From positions 55,205 to 119,204 of the forward strand of contig NZ_KE150258.1 in NCBI RefSeq assembly GCF_000411115.1: a stretch of 64,000 nucleotides of DNA, read 5' to 3'. Under the pieces are notes generated by a model, which did no database searches, was not told the origin of the DNA, and saw nothing but the letters and a program-made list of their open reading frames with translations. Within the stretch, counting starts at the first letter, position 1, and every line of letters begins with the position of its first letter. The translations under genes and the position numbers were made by a program. The DNA is from Capnocytophaga granulosa ATCC 51502. GTDB taxonomy: Bacteria > Bacteroidota > Bacteroidia > Flavobacteriales > Flavobacteriaceae. Below, in pieces: positions 32,259-40,533 of the stretch.

Positions 32259-32927
32259 ATGAGAAGAGGAATTCAAGCTGCTTTGTTGATAATCAGTGCG
32301 ATAGGTTTTTATTTGATATATAAATCTATCCAGACGCCTATTGAGTTTGCCCGTGAGAGCAAGGCGCGTTTTGCCAAAGTAATTGCTACGCTGAAGGATA
32401 TCCGTAAGAGCGAAGAGGCTTACGAGGCGATCAACAAGACTTATACGAACAATTTCGCCGATTTGGAGAAATTCATTGAGAATGGGCAGTTCTATATCAC
32501 CACCAGTCGTGATACTAGCTGGACTGCGTTTGACCCACACTTTAAGATAGATGTGCTCAAACAAAGCTCAATTACTGATACCATAGGAAAAGTATCTGTA
32601 AAGGATTCCCTATTTAAAGGGTCTGACCGATACAAACGAATGGCATCGGTAAAAGTGGGTGATCGTACCATTCCTATCAAGATAGAAACAGGAGTTATCA
32701 CTCGTGATAATGACGTGAAGTTCCCTGTATTTCAAGTAAAGGTATCTAAGAAAGATATTCTTGAGGGCTTAGACGAGGAAGAAATAGAGAGAGAACTCCA
32801 AAAAGTAGGAGTAAATGACATCAAAGGGCCTTATGTATCGGTAGGTTCTATGACTGAGGTATCAAGTAATGGTAACTGGCCCTCTTACTACAACGATAAG
32901 TCAGAAAACAAAAGTGGCTCAGAGTAA
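32259..32927 (+). CDS. conserved hypothetical membrane-anchored protein
   Basis: An N-terminal hydrophobic segment (residues about 6-22) anchors a 222-residue protein whose remaining part is soluble and charged, probably periplasmic. The segment IRKSEEAYEAINKTYTNNF resembles the pilin-like start of a helix, and the C-terminal half has an acidic helix (EGLDEEEIERELQKVG). I know no function; proteins of this sort are found next to DUF3822 genes in flavobacteria. The DUF3822 gene follows after 25 bases, so the two form an operon. Confidence 0.65.
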   Translation: MRRGIQAALLIISAIGFYLIYKSIQTPIEFARESKARFAKVIATLKDIRKSEEAYEAINKTYTNNFADLEKFIENGQFYITTSRDTSWTAFDPHFKIDVLKQSSITDTIGKVSVKDSLFKGSDRYKRMASVKVGDRTIPIKIETGVITRDNDVKFPVFQVKVSKKDILEGLDEEEIERELQKVGVNDIKGPYVSVGSMTEVSSNGNWPSYYNDKSENKSGSE

Positions 32928-32952
32928 TCATTTACATATTGAGTTTAAAAAA

Positions 32953-33732
32953 ATGTCCATTCAATTGAATTTGGATGGGCTTTCTTTTTGTATCTTTAAC
33001 CCAGGACTCTCTTGTATAGAGTCTATCTATCACTTATCACTGCCTGCTTCTATGCCGCCTATTGTTGCCGAACAGGAAGTACAAAAATATCTGAATGAGG
33101 AGCGGGCTCTCTGTCAAGACTTTGATACAATCAAGGTATTGCATAACAATGAGCAATTCGCCTTTGTCCCTGAAAAACTCTTCGCTACGGAACACCTTTT
33201 TGAGTACCTCAAGTTCAATGTGGCGGAGTATCGCAACCAAATTATTAGCCATGATACACTCAGCAGGGAGAAGATGATCAATGTGTATATCCCCAACGCC
33301 GCTATCAACCGAGTCCTAAGAGAGACCTATGGAATTTTTGAGTACGAACACTTCACTACCACTCTCTTGGGCGTACTACTGATGCACAATCCTCAGAAAA
33401 AGGATGCTATCTATGCCCATTTTGACAAGAATTCCTTCCACTTGGTCGTATTCAAAGAAGGACAACTGGCTTTTTTCAATCGTTTTGCTTTTGAGGAGCC
33501 TATAGATATGCTCTATTACCTGCTCTTTTCATTAGAACAACTCGCTATAGATACCGAAGTTACTCCTTTGTATCTCTTGGGAGATATCATACGTAACTCC
33601 GAGTGGTATTACCTTATATATAAGTATGTGCGATTCATCTATTTTCTCCCTCCACAGAAGAATAACCCCTTCTGCCAAAATATGGATCCTACACTGGCCA
33701 GACAGAATTTTATATTGACACACACCTTTTAA
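32953..33732 (+). CDS. DUF3822 family protein
   Basis: The 259-residue protein fits DUF3822, a Bacteroidota family with an actin/RNase-H-like fold. Visible blocks are NLDGLSFCIFNPGL at the start, VYIPNAAINRVLRETYGIFEYEHFTT in the middle (longer than quoted here), and FHLVVFKEGQLAFFNRFAFEEP. I chose the ATG at 32953 because the family starts there; an open frame upstream overlaps the previous gene. No signal peptide or membrane helix. Function is unknown; it follows the membrane-anchored gene closely. Confidence 0.75.
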   Translation: MSIQLNLDGLSFCIFNPGLSCIESIYHLSLPASMPPIVAEQEVQKYLNEERALCQDFDTIKVLHNNEQFAFVPEKLFATEHLFEYLKFNVAEYRNQIISHDTLSREKMINVYIPNAAINRVLRETYGIFEYEHFTTTLLGVLLMHNPQKKDAIYAHFDKNSFHLVVFKEGQLAFFNRFAFEEPIDMLYYLLFSLEQLAIDTEVTPLYLLGDIIRNSEWYYLIYKYVRFIYFLPPQKNNPFCQNMDPTLARQNFILTHTF

Positions 33733-33734
33733 AA

Positions 33735-33815
33735 GGTAAGAGGTAAGAGTACTATAGTAACTGACTACTGACTACTGAAATTAACAATTGACAATTAATA
33801 ATTAACAATTAAAAA
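33735..33815. repeat. heptad-period degenerate repeat
   Basis: A clean 7-bp period: GTAAGAG twice, TACTATA, GTAACTG, ACTACTG twice, AAATTAA, CAATTGA, CAATTAA, TAATTAA, CAATTAA. It shifts from a G/C-containing to an A/T-only form midway. Confidence 0.75.
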
Positions 33816-33829
33816 TCGTTTTTATTCCG

Positions 33830-33837
33830 TATCTTTG
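33830..33837 (+). promoter_or_regulatory. -7 box of the NifU-domain gene
   Basis: TATCTTTG 35 bases before the start codon, directly after the heptad repeat. Confidence 0.55.
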
Positions 33838-33872
33838 CGCAAAGAAAACGTAAAACCTTATAACATATTAGC

Positions 33873-34112
33873 ATGAATAATCCAGACTTATTGAAACGAG
33901 TGGAAACTGCCTTAGCTGAAATTCGCCCTTACTTACAAAATGACGGAGGAGATATCTCCCTAATTGGTATAGAAGAAGATAAGATTGTAAAAGTACAGCT
34001 CTTAGGGAGCTGTCTGAATTGTAGTGTGAACCAAATGACCCTCAAGAGTGGCGTAGAAATGACGGTAAAGAAATATGCCCCTGAGATAGAAAAGGTTGTG
34101 AATGTAATTTAA
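33873..34112 (+). CDS. NifU C-terminal-domain iron-sulfur scaffold protein
   Basis: This 79-residue protein is a stand-alone NifU C-terminal (Nfu) domain: IRPYLQNDGGDISLIGI followed by the cluster-binding CxxC at C47 and C50 (GSCLNCSVNQMTLKSGVE). Such proteins carry a 4Fe-4S cluster to target enzymes in the cytosol. It is at the short end for Nfu proteins, lacking any N-terminal A-type domain. One gene, with a TATCTTTG box upstream and a hairpin plus T-run just after; the GHMP kinase gene starts 72 bases later. Confidence 0.88.
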   Translation: MNNPDLLKRVETALAEIRPYLQNDGGDISLIGIEEDKIVKVQLLGSCLNCSVNQMTLKSGVEMTVKKYAPEIEKVVNVI

Positions 34113-34143
34113 TTAAGAAAAGAATAATTTGTTTTGTTTATTT

Positions 34144-34176
34144 CCCTTTAGGGGCTACGGCTCTTAAGGGGTTTTT
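34144..34176 (+). terminator. likely intrinsic terminator after the NifU-domain gene
   Basis: CCCTT(T)AGGGGC-TACG-GCTCTTAAGGG forms a bulged stem with G-T pairs and is followed by GTTTTTC. Confidence 0.55.
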
Positions 34177-34184
34177 CTTTACTT

Positions 34185-35123
34185 ATGGAGAAAAAAGAGT
34201 TTTATGCCCACGGAAAGTTACTCCTCACGGGGGAGTATGCCGTCTTGGACGGTGCTTTGTCCTTAGCCCTACCCACTCGGTATGGTCAGCATATGGAGGT
34301 ATCCCTTCTCAAGGAACAGCGCATTCATTTTCGTAGTCTTACCATGGATGGCTCAGTATGGTTTGAAGAAGACCTATTTACAGGAAGTGACAATCCCATA
34401 GCCCAGACCTTAGAGCGTATTCTTAGAGAAGCTCAAAGGCTACAAGCTGATTTCCTCTTGGAGGGAGGCGCTATGGTTACCACTCGCTTGGAGTTTCCCC
34501 AAGGCTGGGGATTGGGGTCGTCCTCTACCCTGATTGCCATGCTTGCCCAATGGGCAGGCGTGGATCCTTACCAACTCTTGTGGAACAGCTTCGGGGGGAG
34601 TGGGTACGACATAGCTTGTGCCACGGCCTCCTCTGCTATCCTCTACCAGCTACAAGAGGGACAAGCCAAGAGCTATCCGATCTACTATCAGCCTGAGTTT
34701 GCCGACTCGCTTTTCTTTGTCTACCTAAACCAAAAGCAGAACAGCAGGGAGGGCATTGCCCACTACAAGGCCATCAAAAAGCACAAAGCAAGCCTCCTCC
34801 AGCAGCTCACTCACCTTACTGAAGCAGTGTATCGCTGCCGCGACAAGGCGCTATTCGCCAACCTTATCACCGAGCATGAGGCGCTACTCTCTACTTTCTT
34901 ACAGCTACCCACTGCAAAAGAACGCCTTTTTGCCGACTTTGCAGGGGCTATCAAGAGCTTAGGGGCTTGGGGGGGCGACTTTGTTTTGGCAGTAGGTGAA
35001 GGAGACTATGTGAGAGACTATTTCACAAGTAAAGGATTCGATACCATACTCCCTTTCAAGCAAATGATTCTCCCTACGGATAGGGAGCCAATATTACCTC
35101 CAAGCCCTCAAGGTCTTCTGTAA
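34185..35123 (+). CDS. GYDIA-family GHMP kinase
   Basis: The 312-residue protein is a small-molecule kinase of the GHMP fold. The N-terminus (YAHGKLLLTGEYAVLDGA) is mevalonate-kinase-like, the phosphate loop is GWGLGSSSTLIAMLA near residue 107, and the name-giving motif GGSGYDIACA follows. Family members in Bacteroidota are thought to act in or near the mevalonate route to isoprenoids, but the substrate is not proven. The last 50 bases overlap the 3' end of the convergent ferredoxin gene. Confidence 0.82.
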   Translation: MEKKEFYAHGKLLLTGEYAVLDGALSLALPTRYGQHMEVSLLKEQRIHFRSLTMDGSVWFEEDLFTGSDNPIAQTLERILREAQRLQADFLLEGGAMVTTRLEFPQGWGLGSSSTLIAMLAQWAGVDPYQLLWNSFGGSGYDIACATASSAILYQLQEGQAKSYPIYYQPEFADSLFFVYLNQKQNSREGIAHYKAIKKHKASLLQQLTHLTEAVYRCRDKALFANLITEHEALLSTFLQLPTAKERLFADFAGAIKSLGAWGGDFVLAVGEGDYVRDYFTSKGFDTILPFKQMILPTDREPILPPSPQGLL

Positions 35124-35406
35124 TAGGAATTTGGCAACCCAAACGACTGTTTTCTTTGGTATAGGAAGTTTCAAAAAGCATAGCCTCCTCCTCTGGGCCT
35201 ATCTCAGGCAGGGGGGTATCGCTCATGATATAGCATTGGCAAGAGCCACACATGGCCATACCGCCGCATACCCCTATTTCGCCATCTTCGGCTATAGCAT
35301 AGGCACGAATGACTTCCATAAGGGACATATTCATATCGGTAGGGGCTTCTACCTCAAAGAGGACGCCATTCCTATCGGTTATTTTTAGATTTACTTCTGC
35401 TGACAT
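35074..35406 (-). CDS. 2Fe-2S ferredoxin, adrenodoxin/plant type
   Basis: A 110-residue ferredoxin with cluster ligands C47, C53, C56 and C91 (GVCGGMAMCGSCQCY and RLGCQI), the spacing CX5CX2C...C of the adrenodoxin-like group. I start it at 35406, where MSAEVNLKITD fits the fold; the frame stays open 17 codons upstream through the promoter. It would carry electrons to a reductase or hydroxylase partner not identified here. The end of the gene overlaps the end of the GHMP kinase gene on the other strand by 50 bases, so both C-termini are coded by the same DNA. Confidence 0.88.
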   Translation of the reverse strand: MSAEVNLKITDRNGVLFEVEAPTDMNMSLMEVIRAYAIAEDGEIGVCGGMAMCGSCQCYIMSDTPLPEIGPEEEAMLFETSYTKENSRLGCQIPITEDLEGLEVILAPYP

Positions 35407-35424
35407 ATCAGTTGTATGAGAGTG

Positions 35425-35454
35425 CAAAAATACGAAATTAATGTTTAATGCCAA
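35425..35454 (-). promoter_or_regulatory. promoter of the ferredoxin gene
   Basis: Minus strand TTG-N19-TATTTTTG, 19 bases before the chosen start codon, which supports that start. Confidence 0.6.
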
Positions 35455-35580
35455 CAATGATTAATGATTAATGATTAATGACCAATGAAATAGTGATTAG
35501 TGATTAGTGAACAGTGATTAACATCTGCTAACCTCTAACCACTGACTACTGACCACTAACCACTGATAGCTGACAATCAA
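35436..35580. repeat. long heptad-period degenerate repeat
   Basis: About twenty 7-bp units: TGATTAA three times, TGACCAA, GTGATTA several times, then CTAACCT, CTAACCA, CTGACTA, CTGACCA, CTAACCA, CTGATAG. The left part has the TGATTA form and the right part its approximate inverse (TAACCA/TGACCA). It spans from the ferredoxin promoter to the tRNA promoter. Confidence 0.75.
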
Positions 35581-35618
35581 AGGGTTGTGATTTTTAAAAA
35601 AAATTCTTGGAAAAATAT

Positions 35619-35648
35619 TTGTCAGTTTAAAAAAAGGTTGTATCTTTG
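35619..35648 (+). promoter_or_regulatory. promoter of the tRNA-Val pair
   Basis: TTG-N19-TATCTTTG, a full consensus match, 17 bases before the first tRNA. Confidence 0.8.
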
Positions 35649-35664
35649 CACCCGAATTACAAAA

Positions 35665-35739
35665 GGGTTCTTAGCTCAGCTGGTTCAGAGCATCTGCCTT
35701 ACAAGCAGAGGGTCACTGGTTCGAATCCAGTAGGACCCA
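35665..35739 (+). tRNA. tRNA-Val (anticodon TAC), copy 1
   Basis: Cloverleaf with acceptor GGGTTCT/AGGACCC (one G-T pair), D arm GCTC/GAGC, anticodon stem TCTGC/GCAGA with loop CTTACAA, and T arm CTGGTTCGAATCCAG. The 3' CCA is not encoded. Confidence 0.95.
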
Positions 35740-35780
35740 CTTTTGTTAGTTTTTTCAAAGTTAATTACAATTTAATGTTA

Positions 35781-35855
35781 GGGTTCTTAGCTCAGCTGGT
35801 TCAGAGCATCTGCCTTACAAGCAGAGGGTCACTGGTTCGAATCCAGTAGGACCCA
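35781..35855 (+). tRNA. tRNA-Val (anticodon TAC), copy 2
   Basis: All 75 bases are the same as copy 1. The 41-base spacer has no promoter, so the two are made from one transcript ending at the terminator at 35866. Confidence 0.95.
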
Positions 35856-35865
35856 CTAACAGCGT

Positions 35866-35905
35866 AAAAAGGTAAAGAGTAGTCACCTACTTTTTACCTT
35901 TTTTT
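35866..35905 (+). terminator. intrinsic terminator of the tRNA-Val unit
   Basis: A 17-bp stem with one mismatch (AAAAAGGTAAAGAGTAG / CTACTTTTTACCTTTTT), 4-base loop, then T-run. Confidence 0.88.
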
Positions 35906-35991
35906 GTTACCCTAATTTTTGCATCAATCATTCTCATAGGCTGTTAAAAAAAATTTCCGCTCAAAAAAGCTGTTTATTTACATAATTTTCA

Positions 35992-35999
35992 TATATTTG
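35992..35999 (+). promoter_or_regulatory. -7 box of the secDF gene
   Basis: TATATTTG 33 bases before the start codon. Confidence 0.5.
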
Positions 36000-36032
36000 C
36001 ACGTTTTTTGAAATAGTATAAATCATTGTAAA

Positions 36033-39000
36033 ATGCAAAACAAAGGATTAGTAAAATTATTTGCCTTACTCTTTGGTTTAGTGAGCATTTATCAGCTCTC
36101 CTTTACCTTTGTAGCAAATCGTCAAGAGAAAAAAGCAGAAGAATTTGCAGCCCTCAAAGTACCTACTTCCGTAGAAGATTATTCGCATAAGCGTGAAAAA
36201 ATCGTAAGTCAGTACTTGGATTCTATCGCTAATGAAACTGTGTACAACTTAGGGATAGCCAGCTACACCTTCAAGGAAGTGAAAGATAGAGAACTCAAGC
36301 AAGGGCTTGACCTCAAGGGAGGTATCAACGTAACCCTACAGATATCTGTACATGATATCCTCCGTGGGCTTGCGGATAACTCCAAGAATGCTGACTTTGA
36401 AAAGGCGTTAGCACAAGCCGATAAGCGCCTTCGCGAAACTGACCAAAGCTATATAGACCTCTTCTTTGAGGCCTTTGATGCTACTGGGGCTAAGCTGGCT
36501 GCGGCTGATATCTTCGGTAACAAAACCCTCAGCTCTCAGATTACTCCTCAGATGAGTAACTCTCAGGTACAACCTATCATCAGAAGAAAAGTAGATGAGT
36601 CCATCTCCTCTGCCTTCGAGGTATTGCGCAAGCGTATCGATAAGTTTGGGGTTACTAATCCTGATATCAAAAAAATGGGCAACTCAGGCCGTATCTCCGT
36701 GGAACTACCTGGTGCTAAGGATATTTCTCGTGTAAAAAACCTCTTACAGAGTACCGCCCAATTGGAGTTCTGGGAAACCTTCAAGGCTTCAGACTTTACT
36801 ATGTTCTTCGGTCAGCTCAACGCTGCCCTACAAGCCAAAGAAGCTCCTGCTAAAGCAGAAGAGACCCCTTCAACCGCCCAGACTACAACCCATGAGACAG
36901 ATAGCCTAGCTACTGCTACCGCTGATACGCTGGCACATGGCGAAGTAGACAAACTCTTAGGTAAGACTGAGGAAAAGAAGGATTCTATAGCTCCTGCACA
37001 GAAGAATCCTCTCTATGACCTTTTCCAGCTTACCCAAGGGGACAACTCTCCTTCTATAGGCTATTTCTTAGCTGCCGATACTACCAAATTGCTCTCTTAC
37101 CTTCGTGGTGATGAGGCTAAAAGACTCATGCCTGCTGAACTTAAGAACGCTAAGTTCGTATTTGGCAAGCCTCACAAGCTAGACAACTTCCAACAGCTCT
37201 ACCGCTTATTCATGCCTTACGAATACGAGCAAGCGCGTCCCGCTGAGGCTAAGGCCTTCAAAGAACGCCTACAAGGTCTCTTGCGCAAGTCTGACCTTGT
37301 GGAACTCTATGCCCTACGCGGTAACCGTACCAACGAACCCCCACTAAGTGGTAGTGTCGTTACTGATGCGGTACAAACTTATGACAACCATAACCAGCCT
37401 TGTGTATCCATGAATATGAATAGTGAAGGTGCTAAAATATGGGAAAACCTTACAGGAAAAGTATTTACTGAAAAAGGAAATATCGCTATTGTACTGGATA
37501 ACATCGTATATTCTGCCCCTAGTGTAACCTCTGGCCCTATTGCAGGAGGTAGCACCCAGATTACAGGTAACTTTACCGTACTAGAAGCGCAAGACTTAGC
37601 CAACGTACTACGTGCTGGTAAATTGCCAGCCTCTGCCGATATCGTACAATCTGTAGTGGTAGGCCCTTCTTTAGGACAAGAAGCCATCACCAGCGGATTT
37701 ATCTCTTTTGCTATTGCGGGGCTGATCATCTTCCTTTGGATGCTCTTCTACTATGGCCGTGCAGGGGTATTTGCTGATATTGCTCTGCTCTTCAACATTC
37801 TCCTTATGTTCGGTATCTTGGTGAGTATCAACTCCGTACTTACCCTCCCAGGTATTGCGGGTATTGTACTTACCATAGGTATGTCCATAGACGCGAATGT
37901 GATTATCTTTGAGCGTATCCGAGAGGAATTGAGGAATGGCAAAGCACTCACCCAAGCTATCCATGACGGATTTAGCCATGCGATTACCTCCGTACTCGAT
38001 GCCAATATCACCACTTTCCTCACCGGTGCAGTGCTCTTTATCTTCGGTAGCGGGCCTATCAAAGGTTTTGCCACTACCCTGATGATTGGTATTATAACCA
38101 CTATCTTTACAGCGGTATTTATCACTCGCTTACTCATTGACTGGTATGTAGCCAAGGGTAAAGACCTTTCTTTCTCCACTTCGCTTACTAAGAATCTTTT
38201 GGCCAATGTCAATGTAGATTTCCTTTCTAAGAGAAAACTATGGTATGCTATCTCTGGGATACTCATTCTCATTAGCTTAGGCTCTATGTTCAGCCGTGGC
38301 TTTGACCAAGGTATTGACTTTGTAGGAGGTCGTTCTTACCAAGTACGCTTTAAGAACCCAGTAGAGACACAGAAAGTGGCTAGCCTTCTTAAAAAATCCT
38401 TAGGTTCTGTAGAGGTAAAAACCTTCGGAGCTGCCAACCAAGTACGTATCTCTACCAAGTACAAATACAATGACGAAAGTACCCAAACCGATAACGAAAT
38501 TCAAGAAATTCTCTACAAGGATCTACAACCTGTAATGGGTGAGCAGATCTCTTACGACGAGTTCATGAGTGGTGAGGGACTTGGGGTGATGAAGTCCGAC
38601 AAGACAGGGCCAAGTATCGCTGAAGACATCAAGAGCAGTGCTGTATGGGCAATCATCGGTTCGCTTATCATCATCTTCGGATATATCTTGGTACGTTTCC
38701 GCAAATGGCAGTTCTCTATGGGAGCAGTAGCCGCCCTTACCCACGACGTGATTATCACCTTAGGGGCATTCTCTTTGCTCTACTCTGTGATGCCTTTTAG
38801 TCTTGAGATAGACCAACAGTTCATTGCAGCGATCCTTACCGTAATTGGTTACTCCTTGAACGATACAGTGATTATCTTTGACCGTATCCGTGAAGAAATA
38901 GGCAAGAGTGGTTGGAGTGCTCAGACACTTAACCATGCCATCAGCACTACCCTAAGCCGTACGCTGAACACCTCCCTTACTACCTTGTTAACCCTCTTGG

Positions 39001-39173
39001 CCATCTTCATCTTTGGGGGAGAAACCCTCCGAGGCTTCATGTTTGCCATGATCATCGGGGTAGTAGTTGGTACTTACTCTTCTATCTTCGTAGCTACCCC
39101 ATTGGTATATGACTCCTCTAAGAGAGAAAGAAGAGAGGACGCGCAAAAAGAAGTAGAAGGACATAAGAAATAA
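36033..39173 (+). CDS. secDF: protein translocase subunit SecDF (fused)
   Basis: A 1046-residue fusion of SecD and SecF, the usual form in Bacteroidota. An N-terminal membrane helix (residues about 8-26) precedes the SecD first periplasmic region with LKQGLDLKGGINVTLQ; a low-complexity insert rich in alanine, threonine and glutamate lies near residues 270-330; then come the SecD helices (GIAGIVLTIGMSIDANVIIFERIREE, shown here in part), and the SecF half beginning near 725 with FDQGIDFVGG and ending with DTVIIFDRIREEIG. The protein uses the proton gradient to pull secreted proteins through SecYEG. It stands as a single gene. Confidence 0.95.
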   Translation: MQNKGLVKLFALLFGLVSIYQLSFTFVANRQEKKAEEFAALKVPTSVEDYSHKREKIVSQYLDSIANETVYNLGIASYTFKEVKDRELKQGLDLKGGINVTLQISVHDILRGLADNSKNADFEKALAQADKRLRETDQSYIDLFFEAFDATGAKLAAADIFGNKTLSSQITPQMSNSQVQPIIRRKVDESISSAFEVLRKRIDKFGVTNPDIKKMGNSGRISVELPGAKDISRVKNLLQSTAQLEFWETFKASDFTMFFGQLNAALQAKEAPAKAEETPSTAQTTTHETDSLATATADTLAHGEVDKLLGKTEEKKDSIAPAQKNPLYDLFQLTQGDNSPSIGYFLAADTTKLLSYLRGDEAKRLMPAELKNAKFVFGKPHKLDNFQQLYRLFMPYEYEQARPAEAKAFKERLQGLLRKSDLVELYALRGNRTNEPPLSGSVVTDAVQTYDNHNQPCVSMNMNSEGAKIWENLTGKVFTEKGNIAIVLDNIVYSAPSVTSGPIAGGSTQITGNFTVLEAQDLANVLRAGKLPASADIVQSVVVGPSLGQEAITSGFISFAIAGLIIFLWMLFYYGRAGVFADIALLFNILLMFGILVSINSVLTLPGIAGIVLTIGMSIDANVIIFERIREELRNGKALTQAIHDGFSHAITSVLDANITTFLTGAVLFIFGSGPIKGFATTLMIGIITTIFTAVFITRLLIDWYVAKGKDLSFSTSLTKNLLANVNVDFLSKRKLWYAISGILILISLGSMFSRGFDQGIDFVGGRSYQVRFKNPVETQKVASLLKKSLGSVEVKTFGAANQVRISTKYKYNDESTQTDNEIQEILYKDLQPVMGEQISYDEFMSGEGLGVMKSDKTGPSIAEDIKSSAVWAIIGSLIIIFGYILVRFRKWQFSMGAVAALTHDVIITLGAFSLLYSVMPFSLEIDQQFIAAILTVIGYSLNDTVIIFDRIREEIGKSGWSAQTLNHAISTTLSRTLNTSLTTLLTLLAIFIFGGETLRGFMFAMIIGVVVGTYSSIFVATPLVYDSSKRERREDAQKEVEGHKK

Positions 39174-39202
39174 TTTACTTCATTGTCATATTACTAAATT
39201 GC

Positions 39203-39235
39203 AAAATCTGTGGGGAGCACTCCCCACAGATTTTT
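39203..39235 (+). terminator. intrinsic terminator after secDF
   Basis: A perfect stem of about 14 bp (AAAATCTGTGGGGAG / CTCCCCACAGATTTTT) with T-run, ending 7 bases before the next start codon, so it may also shape expression of that gene. Confidence 0.85.
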
Positions 39236-39242
39236 ATCATAT

Positions 39243-40508
39243 ATGAAAGATATCACCGATGTAATCATCATAGGCGCAGGCGCTTGTGGGCTTTTCACCG
39301 CTATCAATATAGCTGAAAAAGCCCCCGATATGCGTATTCTGATTCTTGAAAAAAATAAGGAAGCTCTCGGCAAAGTACGTGTCTCTGGCGGAGGGCGCTG
39401 TAACCTGACCAACGCGGAGACAAACCCACGTGAATTTGTCAAGAACTATCCCCGTGGTAACCGAGAGCTGTTGGGCGTATTCTCACGGTTTTCGTCCCAA
39501 GATACCGTCCGCTGGTTCTCCTGGCATGGAGTAGCTATAAAGCAAGAAGCCGATGGCCGTATGTTCCCCCAATCCAACAGCTCGCAGACCGTGATAGACT
39601 GTTTTCTTTCCTTGGCTAAGAAATACCATATAGAGATCCTATACAGGCAAAATATTCAGTCTTTTTCCTATGAGCAGGAACTGTGGCAGGTACAAGGCAC
39701 CGAGACTTTCCTTTGTCGCCATCTGGTAGTGGCCACTGGCAGTAATCCCAAGATATGGGAGGTGCTTGCTGGCTTAGGACATACCATTGTACCGCCTGTG
39801 CCTTCGCTCTTTACCTTTGCCTCCAAAGACACCTTTGTAGAAGGACTTGCAGGGGTGAGCAAGCAAGTGGGGGTCAAGCTCTTAGACAGCCAAGGAACGC
39901 CGCTGAAGATGCCTCTTATAGACAAACAAGGACTTATAGGAGCGCTGCTTATCACCCATTGGGGGTTCAGTGGACCTGCGGTGCTCAAGCTATCGGCCTT
40001 TGCCGCGAGAATCTTGGCTGAGTTGGAGTACAAGTTTGCCCTACAAATCAACTGGTTAGCCGAAGTAGATGAGCTACTCACCGCCCAAGATGCCCTCTCC
40101 ATCTTGCAAGAGGAAAAACAGCAACACCCACGCAAGGAGCTACAGAATCATTGTCCGTTCTCCTTAGCCAAAAAGCTATGGAACAAGCTCTTAGAGCGCG
40201 CAGGGGTACTGCCTCACCAGCTATGGGCGGAACTCAACAAAGGGCAGTTACACGCCTTAGCCAAGGAACTCACTGCAAGTACTTTCTCTATTGAGGATAA
40301 AGCCCCTTTCAAGGAAGAGTTTGTTACCGCTGGGGGCGTCTCCCTCAAGGAAATTGATTTCAAGAGCTTTCGCTCCAAGCTATACCCTACGCTCTATATA
40401 GGAGGTGAAGCCTTGGATATAGATGCCGTTACAGGTGGCTATAACTTCCAAAACGCTTGGAGTAGTGGCTACATTATTTCAACAATGATTAATGCCAATA
40501 ATGATTAA
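39243..40508 (+). CDS. FAD-dependent oxidoreductase, HI0933/BaiN family
   Basis: The 421-residue flavoprotein has the dinucleotide motif VIIIGAGACGLFTAINIAEK at the start and the family signature GKVRVSGGGRCNLTNAE near residue 50, with a second FAD contact at the C-terminus (LYIGGEALDIDAVTGGYNFQNAWSSG, quoted in part). I use the ATG at 39243; a GTG 33 bases upstream lies inside the secDF terminator. Family members reduce double bonds or act in unknown redox steps. The last residues (MINANND) come from a heptad-type repeat at the gene end. Confidence 0.85.
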   Translation: MKDITDVIIIGAGACGLFTAINIAEKAPDMRILILEKNKEALGKVRVSGGGRCNLTNAETNPREFVKNYPRGNRELLGVFSRFSSQDTVRWFSWHGVAIKQEADGRMFPQSNSSQTVIDCFLSLAKKYHIEILYRQNIQSFSYEQELWQVQGTETFLCRHLVVATGSNPKIWEVLAGLGHTIVPPVPSLFTFASKDTFVEGLAGVSKQVGVKLLDSQGTPLKMPLIDKQGLIGALLITHWGFSGPAVLKLSAFAARILAELEYKFALQINWLAEVDELLTAQDALSILQEEKQQHPRKELQNHCPFSLAKKLWNKLLERAGVLPHQLWAELNKGQLHALAKELTASTFSIEDKAPFKEEFVTAGGVSLKEIDFKSFRSKLYPTLYIGGEALDIDAVTGGYNFQNAWSSGYIISTMINANND

Positions 40509-40530
40509 TCATTGAACATTAAACATTAAA
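40484..40530. repeat. heptad-period degenerate repeat at gene end
   Basis: Units GATTAAT, GCCAATA, ATGATTA, ATCATTG, AACATTA, AACATTA span the stop codon of the flavoprotein gene and the gap to tatD. Confidence 0.6.
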
Positions 40531-40533
40531 AAA

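Noticed and set aside
35781-35855. Second tRNA-Val as an assembly duplicate
   Set aside because: The flanks differ on both sides and the shared promoter and terminator frame a two-tRNA unit, as is common.
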